From an uncultured Porphyromonadaceae bacterium (GTDB taxonomy: Bacteria > Bacteroidota > Bacteroidia > Bacteroidales > Muribaculaceae): DNA of 6,677 nt. A model generated the notes under the pieces. It was given only the letters and a program-made list of their open reading frames with translations, was not told where the DNA came from and ran no database searches. A program made the position numbers and the translations under genes. Below are positions 1 through 6,564 of the stretch, piece after piece. Numbering within the stretch: the stretch's first letter is position 1; each line of letters opens with the position of its first letter. The stretch covers positions 1 through 6,677 of the forward strand of contig URWH01000105.1 in assembly GCA_900551515.1 (NCBI GenBank). Direction: 5' to 3'.

Positions 1-482
1 GGGGTGATGTCGCATTCGGGACTGACGGGGCGGAAAAGTTCGTCGAATGGTTTGCGGGAAGTGCTTTTGGCGAAACGGCGCATCAGGCTGTCGACCAATG
101 TTGGCTTGTCTTTGGGTTCTCCCACGACGATTATGGCCGGGATCTGCTTGTCGTGTCCGGTGCCCGACACTTTGAAAGTGCCTCCGAGCCAGCAGGTGCC
201 GAGGCCGAGATTGGTGCACTGAAGCAAGAAATCTTCGGCGTCCAAGGCTGCCTGACGTGTGAGCGCGGGGGGCTCGCCGGCTATGACTGCAACGGCGACT
301 TTGCTGCCTCGTATTACGCCGTAGGTGCCTATTCGGCCGTCGGAATCGAGCATTATGGGTTTAAGGTGCGGCGAGTGGCCTGCCAATTCGGCAATTTTGT
401 CGCGCTTCTGCGGGTCGAGATCCTTAAACGAGCGGCATGAATGGCGCGCGCGGATGGCGTCGATATATTCCTGACGTGTCAT
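1..482 (-). CDS. Nitroreductase family protein (TM1586-type), C-terminus cut off by window edge
   Basis: Reading the minus strand from the ATG at 482-480 gives 160 uninterrupted codons, and the frame is still open at the left edge, so the 3' end is missing. The protein begins MTRQEYIDAIRARHSCRSF. The Arg-rich segment at residues 11-18 resembles the N-terminal FMN-phosphate-binding region of nitroreductases. Residues 49-56 (GRIGTYGV) and 93-103 (GLGTCWLGGTF) match the pattern I associate with the putative TM nitroreductase family (PF14512), where the second motif lies in the flavin pocket. The family contains FMN-dependent NAD(P)H oxidoreductases whose natural substrates are mostly unknown, and the protein is probably cytosolic because no signal peptide is visible. 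No Shine-Dalgarno sequence precedes the ATG. It lies downstream of rpmH on the same strand, about 120 bases away, with a hairpin between them. The family call is fairly secure; the substrate is not known. Confidence 0.85.
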   Translation of the reverse strand, partial: MTRQEYIDAIRARHSCRSFKDLDPQKRDKIAELAGHSPHLKPIMLDSDGRIGTYGVIRGSKVAVAVIAGEPPALTRQAALDAEDFLLQCTNLGLGTCWLGGTFKVSGTGHDKQIPAIIVVGEPKDKPTLVDSLMRRFAKSTSRKPFDELFRPVSPECDIT

Positions 483-541
483 GGATTGTAAAGGTGGTTG
501 ACTTGTTCAGATGAGGGGAGAGGCGGTGGTTTGAAACAGCA

Positions 542-573
542 AAGGTTGCCGTCCGATGAAGCGGGGCAACCTT
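542..573 (-). terminator. Inverted repeat after rpmH, candidate intrinsic terminator
   Basis: AAGGTTGCC (542-550) pairs perfectly with GGCAACCTT (565-573), giving a 9-bp stem with a 14-base loop. It starts about 30 bases past the rpmH stop codon. On the minus strand the stem is followed by TTTGCTGTTTC, counting the last Ts of the stem, so the T-tract is broken and the terminator may be weak. A second reading is possible: the repeat places GTTG 19 bases before AACCTTTG, which is one mismatch from a Bacteroidota promoter and faces the nitroreductase gene. It may therefore be an attenuating element or a promoter-operator. Confidence 0.5.
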
Positions 574-604
574 CCATTGGCTGTATGAGAGATAATTGCC
601 GAGA

Positions 605-760
605 TTATTTTCCGGCGATAGAGCAGCTTACGGTAAGACGTGCGCGACCTTTGGCACGACGACGTGCAAGCACCTTGCGTCCATCAGCTGTCGACATTCT
701 TTCGCGGAAACCATGCTTGTTAACTCTCTTTCTGTTAGAAGGTTGGAATGTTCTTTTCAT
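605..760 (-). CDS. rpmH: 50S ribosomal protein L34
   Basis: This short minus-strand gene has its ATG at 760-758 and TAA at 607-605 and encodes 51 residues. The protein starts [18 protein letters not shown] and continues with [10 protein letters not shown] (residues 19-28) and [14 protein letters not shown] (residues 29-42), the highly conserved pattern of L34. It is very basic and close to the usual L34 length of 44-52 residues; the tail TVSCSIAGK (43-51) is a modest C-terminal extension. L34 is a small protein of the large ribosomal subunit that binds 23S rRNA. In many bacteria rpmH sits beside rnpA and dnaA; here it lies between a WD40 protein gene and a nitroreductase gene, so that arrangement is absent. 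It has its own promoter (807-838) and a candidate terminator downstream (542-573), which suggests a monocistronic transcript or one only partly read through into the nitroreductase gene. Identification is essentially certain. Confidence 0.98.
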   Translation of the reverse strand: MKRTFQPSNRKRVNKHGFRERMSTADGRKVLARRRAKGRARLTVSCSIAGK

Positions 761-806
761 TGCCGTATGATGTTATTTTCGTTTTAAATATTCGCAATTC
801 GGAGTG

Positions 807-838
807 CAAATTTAATAAATTAATTTCAATCGGGCAAC
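807..838 (-). promoter_or_regulatory. Bacteroidota-type promoter of rpmH
   Basis: On the minus strand the box TAAATTTG (814-807) is an exact match to the Bacteroidota -7 consensus TAnnTTTG. GTTG (838-835) lies exactly 20 bases upstream and fits the -33 element TTTG/TTG. Transcription would start near position 800, giving a leader of about 40 bases before the rpmH ATG. Directly upstream of the -33 box are four A-tracts on the same strand (839-843, 849-853, 857-860, 864-867), spaced about 7-10 bases apart, which resembles an UP element or a curved-DNA segment. This is what a strong ribosomal-protein promoter would be expected to look like; promoter activity itself is inferred. Confidence 0.8.
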
Positions 839-879
839 TTTTTGCGGCTTTTTCGCTTTTCACTTTTGGGAGGGAGGGA

Positions 880-2061
880 TCAGAGGTCGTTGTAGATCTC
901 GCGGCAGGTTTCTAAGATTTCATCGGTGGTGGGGATCTTTATGATTTTCACTGATTTGTTTTCGGAAACCATGACGCGGTCGTTGTCGATGAACTCGGCC
1001 GACCAGTATTCATTGCCTATGACCGGGAACTGGATGACGGCTTGTCTGGTGACGGCATCGATAAGGTAGACGTGGGAGGCGGTGCCGGCTATCAAGCGCG
1101 TGCCGTCGGGGCTGAATGACAATGCGCTGACAGGCTCCTCCAAAGAAACCGAGCCGACAGGTTTGTGGTCTCTTGCGCCCCAGAATTTGACATTGCCGTC
1201 GCCCGAGCCGGAGGCAACGAGCTGCTTGTCAGGGCTTATGGCAATGGCATTGACATAGTTGTCGGCTGCATTGATGTATTTGCCTATAAGGCTGAGCTCG
1301 CCGTTGTGATATTCGAGCGTCTGCACTGAGCCATCGTTTGATGCCGTGGCCACAAGCGTTTCATCCGGCGATAAAGTCACGTTTTTGATGTTCATGGAGT
1401 GGATCTTCATGTTCTGCAGACGTTCGCCGCTCTCAGGATCAAACACACTGATTGTGTGATCGTTGGACACGGTGATGAGTTTCCCGTCTTTTGTCAGCCA
1501 CAGATCCCTGACGGGATAATCGTGGGCATGGATTTTCCCGATTTCATTTCCCGACGGATAATCGTAGAAATAGACATTGCCGTCGTGGCCCGCCGCAACG
1601 ATCCTGTTGCCGCTGCGATCCATAATGGCCGAGTAGACAGGCGCTTGGGTCGGAATGATCAAGGACTCCTTCATGTCGGGGAAGCTGAATACGCGAATTC
1701 GCAAGGTGGTGCCGTCGGCCGTAACGAGCAATTTCTTATCGCTGCTCAAGCGGGCGGAGTTGACCTTGTCGCCATAGATCGTGTGATCCATTACGACTGC
1801 ATCCTGGAATACCGGCTCAAAGTCGGAAGCGGCTTTCACCAAAAGGAAGAGGGCGTTTTGAGCGATCTCTTCATCCGTGAGATTGTCGAAAATCAGCTTC
1901 AGGGCTTCATCACACTTATCTTCATTGATATATTTTTCGGCAATGGACTTTGTATGTTCGATGCTGAGCTTTTTAGCGCAGGATATCGTGCACGCCATTG
2001 TGCATAAGATGATTGCGAAAATGGGGAGTGCGCTACGGCGAAGATGTGAATGAATGTTCAT
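880..2061 (-). CDS. WD40-repeat beta-propeller protein, probable lipoprotein
   Basis: A minus-strand gene of 393 codons. I chose the ATG at 2061-2059. An in-frame TTG at 2085-2083 would add eight residues, but it lies inside the TAnnTTTG promoter box and so is probably upstream of the transcript. Residues 1-28 have a basic start (HSHLRR) and a hydrophobic stretch (ALPIFAIIL), followed by Cys24 and Cys28. TMAC or TISC could be an imperfect lipobox, so export and lipid anchoring are likely but not certain. Residues 30-90 look helical. From about 98 to 380 come roughly seven WD40-like blades, with repeated patterns such as SPDETLVATASNDGSVQTLE (about 231-250), SPDKQLVASGSGDGNVKFWG (about 276-295) and SFSPDGTRLIAG (about 315-326). 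Such propellers normally act as protein-binding platforms, and no enzymatic motif is visible. The partner and role are unknown. It is divergent from maeB and has its own promoter. Confidence 0.85.
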   Translation of the reverse strand: MNIHSHLRRSALPIFAIILCTMACTISCAKKLSIEHTKSIAEKYINEDKCDEALKLIFDNLTDEEIAQNALFLLVKAASDFEPVFQDAVVMDHTIYGDKVNSARLSSDKKLLVTADGTTLRIRVFSFPDMKESLIIPTQAPVYSAIMDRSGNRIVAAGHDGNVYFYDYPSGNEIGKIHAHDYPVRDLWLTKDGKLITVSNDHTISVFDPESGERLQNMKIHSMNIKNVTLSPDETLVATASNDGSVQTLEYHNGELSLIGKYINAADNYVNAIAISPDKQLVASGSGDGNVKFWGARDHKPVGSVSLEEPVSALSFSPDGTRLIAGTASHVYLIDAVTRQAVIQFPVIGNEYWSAEFIDNDRVMVSENKSVKIIKIPTTDEILETCREIYNDL

Positions 2062-2082
2062 AGTGTCGGATTTTAGATTACG

Positions 2083-2115
2083 CAAATGTAAGCAAAAAAT
2101 CCATATCAGCTCAAA
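2083..2115 (-). promoter_or_regulatory. Bacteroidota-type promoter of the WD40 protein gene
   Basis: On the minus strand TACATTTG (2090-2083) matches the -7 consensus TAnnTTTG exactly, and TTTG (2115-2112) lies 21 bases upstream, matching the -33 element. The transcript would begin near 2076, only about 15 bases before the ATG at 2061. The box contains the alternative in-frame TTG start, which argues against that start. The short leader is A-rich (CTAAAAT) with no Shine-Dalgarno sequence, as is common in this phylum. Confidence 0.75.
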
Positions 2116-2239
2116 TAATTGTATGCAAAATAAGGCATTTGTCGGACGGTATTGAGGCGATATTGTGATGAGATTGTGGCGGCAGGTTAAAAATGGGTTA
2201 AATGTGACGGGGCGGGAAGATGTTATGGGAAAATTGTTT

Positions 2240-2247
2240 TAAATTTG
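2240..2247 (+). promoter_or_regulatory. Possible -7 promoter box for the maeB operon
   Basis: TAAATTTG is an exact match to TAnnTTTG on the plus strand, 92 bases before the maeB ATG. No TTTG or TTG lies at the expected -33 spacing, where the sequence is G-rich (GGGGCGGGAAGA), so the promoter is weak, activator-dependent or not real. If used, the leader would be about 85 bases long and would contain both stem-loops at 2251-2303. Confidence 0.45.
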
Positions 2248-2250
2248 CTG

Positions 2251-2274
2251 AGGCATGAGCATGTCAGCATGCCT
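2251..2274 (+). promoter_or_regulatory. Stem-loop 1 in the presumed maeB leader
   Basis: AGGCATG (2251-2257) pairs with CATGCCT (2268-2274), a perfect 7-bp stem with a 10-base loop. The element contains three copies of GCATG (2253, 2259 and 2267). It lies just after the TAAATTTG box, so it could act as an RNA structure at the 5' end of the message or as a DNA operator. No T-tract follows, so it is not an intrinsic terminator. Confidence 0.45.
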
Positions 2275-2286
2275 ATGAAAACAAGA

Positions 2287-2303
2287 GTGTCGGAGCCCGA
2301 CAC
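2287..2303 (+). promoter_or_regulatory. Stem-loop 2 in the presumed maeB leader
   Basis: GTGTCGG (2287-2293) and CCGACAC (2297-2303) form a perfect 7-bp stem around the 3-base loop AGC. The stem ends 36 bases before the maeB start and is followed by an A-rich stretch (AATACATAAAATAC) and not by Ts, which rules out a normal terminator. It could stabilise the mRNA 5' end, affect translation, or be an operator. One arm contains the heptamer TGTCGGA that recurs twice more in this intergenic region. Confidence 0.5.
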
Positions 2304-2339
2304 ATAGCCAATACATAAAATACTTAACATAAAAGAAAT

Positions 2340-4622
2340 ATGTCGACCGTAACCAAAGAATCGGCGCTCGAGTATCACAGCGAGGTCAAGCCCGGTAAAA
2401 TTGAAGTAATACCAACAAAACCTTACGCCACACAGCATGATCTGGCGTTGGCTTATTCGCCCGGCGTGGCTTATCCGTGCAAAGAAATCGAGGCAAATCC
2501 AGCCAATGCATATGAATACACCAATAAAGGCAATCTCGTGGCCGTGATATCCAACGGTACGGCTGTGCTTGGTCTTGGAAATATCGGTCCGCTTGCGGGA
2601 AAGCCGGTGATGGAGGGCAAGGCGCTGCTGTTCAAGATATTTGCCGGAATAGACTGCTTCGATATCGAGGTGGCTGAAAACGACCCTGACAAATTTATCA
2701 GCATCGTGAAAGCGCTGTCGCCGACATTCGGCGGCATAAATCTCGAGGACATCAAAGCACCCGAGTGCTTCGAAATCGAGCGCCGCCTGAAAGAGGAATG
2801 TGACATCCCTGTGATGCACGACGATCAGCACGGCACCGCCATCATCTCGGCCGCCGGCCTGCTGAATGCGCTTGAGATTCAGGGCAAAAAGATAGAAGAC
2901 GTGAAGCTCGTGGTGAACGGAGCCGGAGCGGCAGCCGTTTCGTGCACACGTCTTTATATAGCGCTTGGCGTGAAGAAAGAAAACGTGGTGATGTGCGACA
3001 GCAAAGGCGTGATCAATGCCTCCCGCAGCGGCCTTAACGCTCAGAAACGCGAGTTTATGACCGACCGTCCCGTCAATACGCTGGCCGAAGCCATGAAAGA
3101 TGCCGACGTGTTTCTCGGTCTGTCGGTGAAAGATGTGGTGACGCCTGAGATGCTTCAGTCGATGGCTCCCAAACCTATCGTGTTCGCGCTGGCCAATCCC
3201 GACCCTGAGATCTCCTACGAACTCGCCATGGCATCTCGTCCCGACCTGATTTTTGCCACCGGCCGCAGCGACTATCCCAACCAGATCAACAACGTGCTCG
3301 GCTTCCCGTATATATTCCGCGGGGCGCTCGATTGCGGCGCGACGGCAATCAACGAAGCGATGAAGCTTTCGGCCGTCCACGCCATTGCCGATCTCGCCAA
3401 AGAGCCTGTGCCTCCCGTCGTCAATACGGCCTATGACAAGACTGACATGCATTTCGGCCGCGACTATATTCTCCCGAAACCGCTCGATCCGCGCCTGCTC
3501 ACATCGGTTGCACCGGCCGTTGCCCGCGGCGCCATGGAGAGCGGCGTTGCCCGCCGGCCTATCACCGACTGGGACAAATATGAAGAGAAGCTCCGCAAGA
3601 TGATGGGCTATGACAACAAGCTCCTGCGCCGCATCTTCGATCAGGCACGGTCGAATCCCAAACGTGTGGTGTTTGCCGAAGCCAATACCGACAAGATGCT
3701 CAAAGCCGCCGTCATTGCCCGCAAAGAGGGTCTGCTCATCCCGATACTGCTCGGCAACGAAGAGATGATAGGCAAACGAGCCAAACGTCTGGGCTTGGAT
3801 ATCAGTGATATCGAGATTGTCAACCTTCGCCACGATCGCGAGGCAGAGCGCCGCGAGCGCTACGCCAAGCGCCTGTATGAAGACCGTCAGCGTCTCGGCG
3901 TAAGCTACAACGAAGCGCTCGAAAAGATGTTTGACCGCAACTATTTCGGCATGATGATGGTGAACTTCGGCGATGCCGACGCCTTCCTCGGAGGCACCTA
4001 CTCGGCCGCACATTCGATCGGAGAGATAGCTAAAGAAGTGGTGGGCATCCGTCCGAGCTACAAGCATTTCGCTTCGATGCACATCATCAACACCAAGCGC
4101 GGCACATATTTTCTCGCCGATACGCAGGTCAACAAAAAAGTTGATGAGGAAACACTCTTCGACATTGCCCGCCTCACACGCAACTCCGTGGAATACTTCG
4201 CACAGAAGCCCGTCATGGCGATGCTCTCCTACAGCAACTTCGGCTCGAGTGACGAGACCGAGTGCCTGAACTCCCGTCATGTCGTAGAGCGGATGCATGA
4301 ACTCTATCCTGACCTACTGATTGACGGCGAAATGTCGATCAACTTCGCTATGAACCGCGAGCTCCGCGACGCCACCTTCCCCTTCAACCGCCTGAAAGGC
4401 GAAGATGTTAACGCACTGGTGTTCCCGAGCCTCGGCTCCGCCGGCACCGCCTACCGTATGATGCTCGAACTGGGTGTGGGCGACGTGCTCGGCCCGATCC
4501 AGATGGGCCTTAACAAGCCTATCCACTACATCAGCGTCAATTCACCCGTGAAAAGCATCCTCAACCTCGCCGCCATGGCCGCCATCGACGCACAGGCTTC
4601 GGGTGGTGCTGTCGACAAATAA
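2340..4622 (+). CDS. maeB: NADP-type malic enzyme fused to a phosphotransacetylase-like domain
   Basis: A 760-residue protein, matching the usual length of about 760 for hybrid MaeB enzymes. It catalyses oxidative decarboxylation of malate to pyruvate, forming NADPH and CO2 in the cytosol. The malic enzyme domain (about 1-420) shows AYSPGV with the likely catalytic Tyr39, GKALLFK with Lys94, metal ligands in [14 protein letters not shown] (Glu136, Asp137) and HDDQHGTA (Asp162), and a dinucleotide-binding NGAGAAAV segment (193-200). LANPDPE follows at 284-290. The C-terminal domain (about 425-755) resembles phosphate acetyltransferase, including [11 protein letters not shown] near the end. In studied MaeB proteins this domain is usually regulatory, sensing acetyl-CoA, and not an active transacetylase; that is family knowledge, not shown here. 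The ATG at 2340 has an A-rich upstream region (AAAAGAAAT) and no Shine-Dalgarno sequence. It is followed after 44 bases by the alkaline phosphatase gene. Cofactor preference (NADP over NAD) is inferred from the architecture. Confidence 0.97.
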   Translation: MSTVTKESALEYHSEVKPGKIEVIPTKPYATQHDLALAYSPGVAYPCKEIEANPANAYEYTNKGNLVAVISNGTAVLGLGNIGPLAGKPVMEGKALLFKIFAGIDCFDIEVAENDPDKFISIVKALSPTFGGINLEDIKAPECFEIERRLKEECDIPVMHDDQHGTAIISAAGLLNALEIQGKKIEDVKLVVNGAGAAAVSCTRLYIALGVKKENVVMCDSKGVINASRSGLNAQKREFMTDRPVNTLAEAMKDADVFLGLSVKDVVTPEMLQSMAPKPIVFALANPDPEISYELAMASRPDLIFATGRSDYPNQINNVLGFPYIFRGALDCGATAINEAMKLSAVHAIADLAKEPVPPVVNTAYDKTDMHFGRDYILPKPLDPRLLTSVAPAVARGAMESGVARRPITDWDKYEEKLRKMMGYDNKLLRRIFDQARSNPKRVVFAEANTDKMLKAAVIARKEGLLIPILLGNEEMIGKRAKRLGLDISDIEIVNLRHDREAERRERYAKRLYEDRQRLGVSYNEALEKMFDRNYFGMMMVNFGDADAFLGGTYSAAHSIGEIAKEVVGIRPSYKHFASMHIINTKRGTYFLADTQVNKKVDEETLFDIARLTRNSVEYFAQKPVMAMLSYSNFGSSDETECLNSRHVVERMHELYPDLLIDGEMSINFAMNRELRDATFPFNRLKGEDVNALVFPSLGSAGTAYRMMLELGVGDVLGPIQMGLNKPIHYISVNSPVKSILNLAAMAAIDAQASGGAVDK

Positions 4623-4666
4623 CAGAGCATAGTATTAAATTATCAAACAACCGGACATAACCTTAA

Positions 4667-6058
4667 ATGATGAAAATACGTAATATAGCAGCCTTCCTGA
4701 CGCTATTGCTGGCCTTTGCGGTCAACGCCGCCGCGCCTAAATATGTGTTTTATTTTATCGGCGACGGCATGGGCGTCGGTGCCGTGTCGCTCGCGCAGAC
4801 CTACAACCGCATGGTGCTCGGCAATGCCGAGCCGCTCACTATGATGCAGCTGCCGGTGAGCTCTCTCGCGTTCACCTATTCGGCCTCGTCGCCTGTCACC
4901 GATTCCGCTGCGGCCGGTACGGCGCTGGCCACCGGCAACAAGACGAACAACGGCATGCTCGGCGTGACGCCCGACAGCGCTGCCGTTGTCTCTATCGCCA
5001 CAATGCTCCACGATAAAGGTTATGGCGTGGGGCTTGTGACGACAGTGGCTCCCGACGATGCTACGCCCGGCGCTTTCTATGCCCATCAGCCGGCCCGTGC
5101 GATGTTTTACGAGATAGGCTGTGATGCTGCGGCAAGCGGATTTGAGTTTATAGCCGGCGCCAATCTGCGCGGACTGAAAGACAAGAAAGGCAATGCTACG
5201 GATTTGCTTGATGTGTTTGAGCAGAATCAGGTGTCGGTTGTGCGCGGCCTCGGCGGCCTTGCCGATGCGCGTTACAGCAAAGTGTTGCTTCTTGCCGAGA
5301 ACAACCCGAGCGACAACGAGATAGGGCTTACGATCGATTCCATCGAAGGCGCCATGACCCTTCCGGCCATGACGCAGGCTTGCCTTAACCATCTGATGGC
5401 CAATACGCCCGACCGCTTCTTTATGATGGTGGAGGGCGGCAGCATCGACCATGCCGGCCATGCCAACGACGCCGCCACTAACGTGATGGAGACGCTCAGC
5501 TTCGATGCCTCGCTCGCCATTGCATGCGAATTTCTTAAAGCGCATCCCGACGAAACGCTGATCGTGGTCACCGCCGATCATGAAACGGGCGGCTTAGGTC
5601 TGGCCAGCCGCAGCGTGCACTACGATATGAGGCCGCAATACCTGAAATATCAGCGGATGTCGAAGGACAGCTTCTCGGCTCACTGCAAAGCGCTGCTTCG
5701 CTCGCGCATCGCTTACGGCTGGGAGGATATGAAAGAATTCCTGAGCGACCGTCTGGGGCTTTACAGCAACATCCCCGTAGGCGAGAAAGATGACGCCATG
5801 CTCCGCGATATGTTTGAAAAGACATTTGAATTGCGCAACACAGCGGATACGAAAGGCATGTACAACAGTTTCAACGCATTCGCCGAAGCCGTCTATGCCC
5901 TCATTAGCGATGTGAGCGGTGTGGGATGGACCACCGGTGATCATTCCGGCGCTCCTGTACCGGTGTTTGCTGCCGGTGTCGGTGCCGACCGCTTCTCGCA
6001 GATTCAGGACAATACTGATATCCCCAAGAAGATAAAGTCGATTGTAGAACAGGAATGA
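4667..6058 (+). CDS. Secreted alkaline phosphatase (PhoA superfamily)
   Basis: A 463-residue protein with an N-terminal signal peptide (about residues 1-22, hydrophobic FLTLLLAFAV then NAAA), so it is probably periplasmic. It hydrolyses phosphate monoesters through a phosphoserine intermediate with zinc and magnesium. All core residues appear to be present when matched to E. coli PhoA: Asp33 in GDGMG, nucleophile Ser80 in VTDSAAAGTA, Asp131 and Thr133 in DDATP, phosphate-binding Arg144 in AHQPAR, Glu256, Asp261 and His265 in VEGGSIDHAGH, Asp304 and His305 in TADHETGG, and His426 in TTGDHSG. It is likely an active enzyme. The ATG at 4667 is followed at once by a second ATG (4670), and either may be used. 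The gene lies 44 bases after maeB with no visible promoter or terminator, and its TGA overlaps the next start. No recognisable Pho box was seen. Phosphodiesterase or other specificity within the superfamily cannot be excluded. Confidence 0.95.
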   Translation: MMKIRNIAAFLTLLLAFAVNAAAPKYVFYFIGDGMGVGAVSLAQTYNRMVLGNAEPLTMMQLPVSSLAFTYSASSPVTDSAAAGTALATGNKTNNGMLGVTPDSAAVVSIATMLHDKGYGVGLVTTVAPDDATPGAFYAHQPARAMFYEIGCDAAASGFEFIAGANLRGLKDKKGNATDLLDVFEQNQVSVVRGLGGLADARYSKVLLLAENNPSDNEIGLTIDSIEGAMTLPAMTQACLNHLMANTPDRFFMMVEGGSIDHAGHANDAATNVMETLSFDASLAIACEFLKAHPDETLIVVTADHETGGLGLASRSVHYDMRPQYLKYQRMSKDSFSAHCKALLRSRIAYGWEDMKEFLSDRLGLYSNIPVGEKDDAMLRDMFEKTFELRNTADTKGMYNSFNAFAEAVYALISDVSGVGWTTGDHSGAPVPVFAAGVGADRFSQIQDNTDIPKKIKSIVEQE

Positions 6059-6564
6059 TGAAACAGATCGGTATTCTCTCCGATACCCATTCATGCTGGG
6101 ACGACCGTTACGCACGGCATTTCGCCGGGTGCGACGAGATCTGGCATGCCGGCGATATTGGCGACTGCTCGATAATAGAGCAGCTTAAAGCCATTGCGCC
6201 GGTGGTGCGTGCAGTGTCGGGGAATATCGACGGATCGGAAGTGCGGCGGATCTGTCCCGAAGCGCTTGAATTTGAAGTGGAGGGGGTGAAAGTGTGGCTC
6301 ACGCACATAGACGGTTATCCCGGCCGTTATGCTCCGGGCGTTAAGAAATTGCTGCGCGACGAGCAGATAAGGCTTATGGTGTGCGGCCACTCCCACATAC
6401 TGAAAGTGATACCCGACCTGGAGCTTAACCTGTTGCATGTCAACCCCGGAGCCGCCGGTTATCACGGATGGCAGAAGGTGCGCACGCTCATACGGCTCAC
6501 AATTGACGATGGCCACATTAAGGGCCTCGATGTCATTGAATTAGGAAAACTAAAACTGAAATGA
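6055..6564 (+). CDS. YfcE/MJ0936-type metallophosphoesterase
   Basis: A 169-residue protein, typical length for the small calcineurin-like phosphodiesterases of the YfcE/MJ0936 family, which hydrolyse phosphodiester model substrates with Mn or similar metals. The full metal-binding set is visible: Asp10 and His12 (SDTH), Asp34 (HAGD), Asn57 (SGNID), His84 (THIDG), and His112 and His114 (GHSH). There is no signal peptide, so it is cytosolic. The start at 6055 overlaps the alkaline phosphatase stop by four bases (ATGA), which implies translational coupling; a second ATG at 6058 is an alternative, and AGGA at 6051-6054 is very close to both. The physiological substrate is unknown. The closely packed phosphatase and phosphoesterase genes may reflect a shared transcript rather than one pathway. 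Confidence 0.92.
   Translation: MMKQIGILSDTHSCWDDRYARHFAGCDEIWHAGDIGDCSIIEQLKAIAPVVRAVSGNIDGSEVRRICPEALEFEVEGVKVWLTHIDGYPGRYAPGVKKLLRDEQIRLMVCGHSHILKVIPDLELNLLHVNPGAAGYHGWQKVRTLIRLTIDDGHIKGLDVIELGKLKLK

Noticed and set aside
498..770. Plus-strand open frames across 498-787
   Set aside because: They are the complement of rpmH and its flanks; the minus-strand L34 reading is unambiguous.
839..867. Possible terminator for the WD40 gene in the T/A-rich stretch
   Set aside because: No stem of useful length is present; the runs are better read as A-tracts upstream of the rpmH promoter.
1399..2007. Plus-strand open frame of 202 codons opposite the WD40 gene
   Set aside because: It is antisense to the WD40 repeats, has no promoter or recognisable motif, and its composition follows from the opposite coding strand.
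2062..2085. Eight-residue N-terminal extension of the WD40 protein from a TTG start
   Set aside because: The TTG is part of the TACATTTG promoter box and would lie upstream of the predicted transcript start; the ATG at 2061 gives a better-shaped signal peptide.
2223..4298. Long minus-strand open frame of 691 codons opposite maeB
   Set aside because: It lies almost wholly antisense to the well-supported maeB, its translation is rich in His, Arg and Cys with no recognisable domain, and it arises from the codon bias of the opposite strand.
4703..5581. Minus-strand open frame of 292 codons opposite the alkaline phosphatase gene
   Set aside because: It has a low-complexity His/Arg/Gly-rich product and overlaps a gene with all its catalytic residues intact; it is a shadow of that gene.
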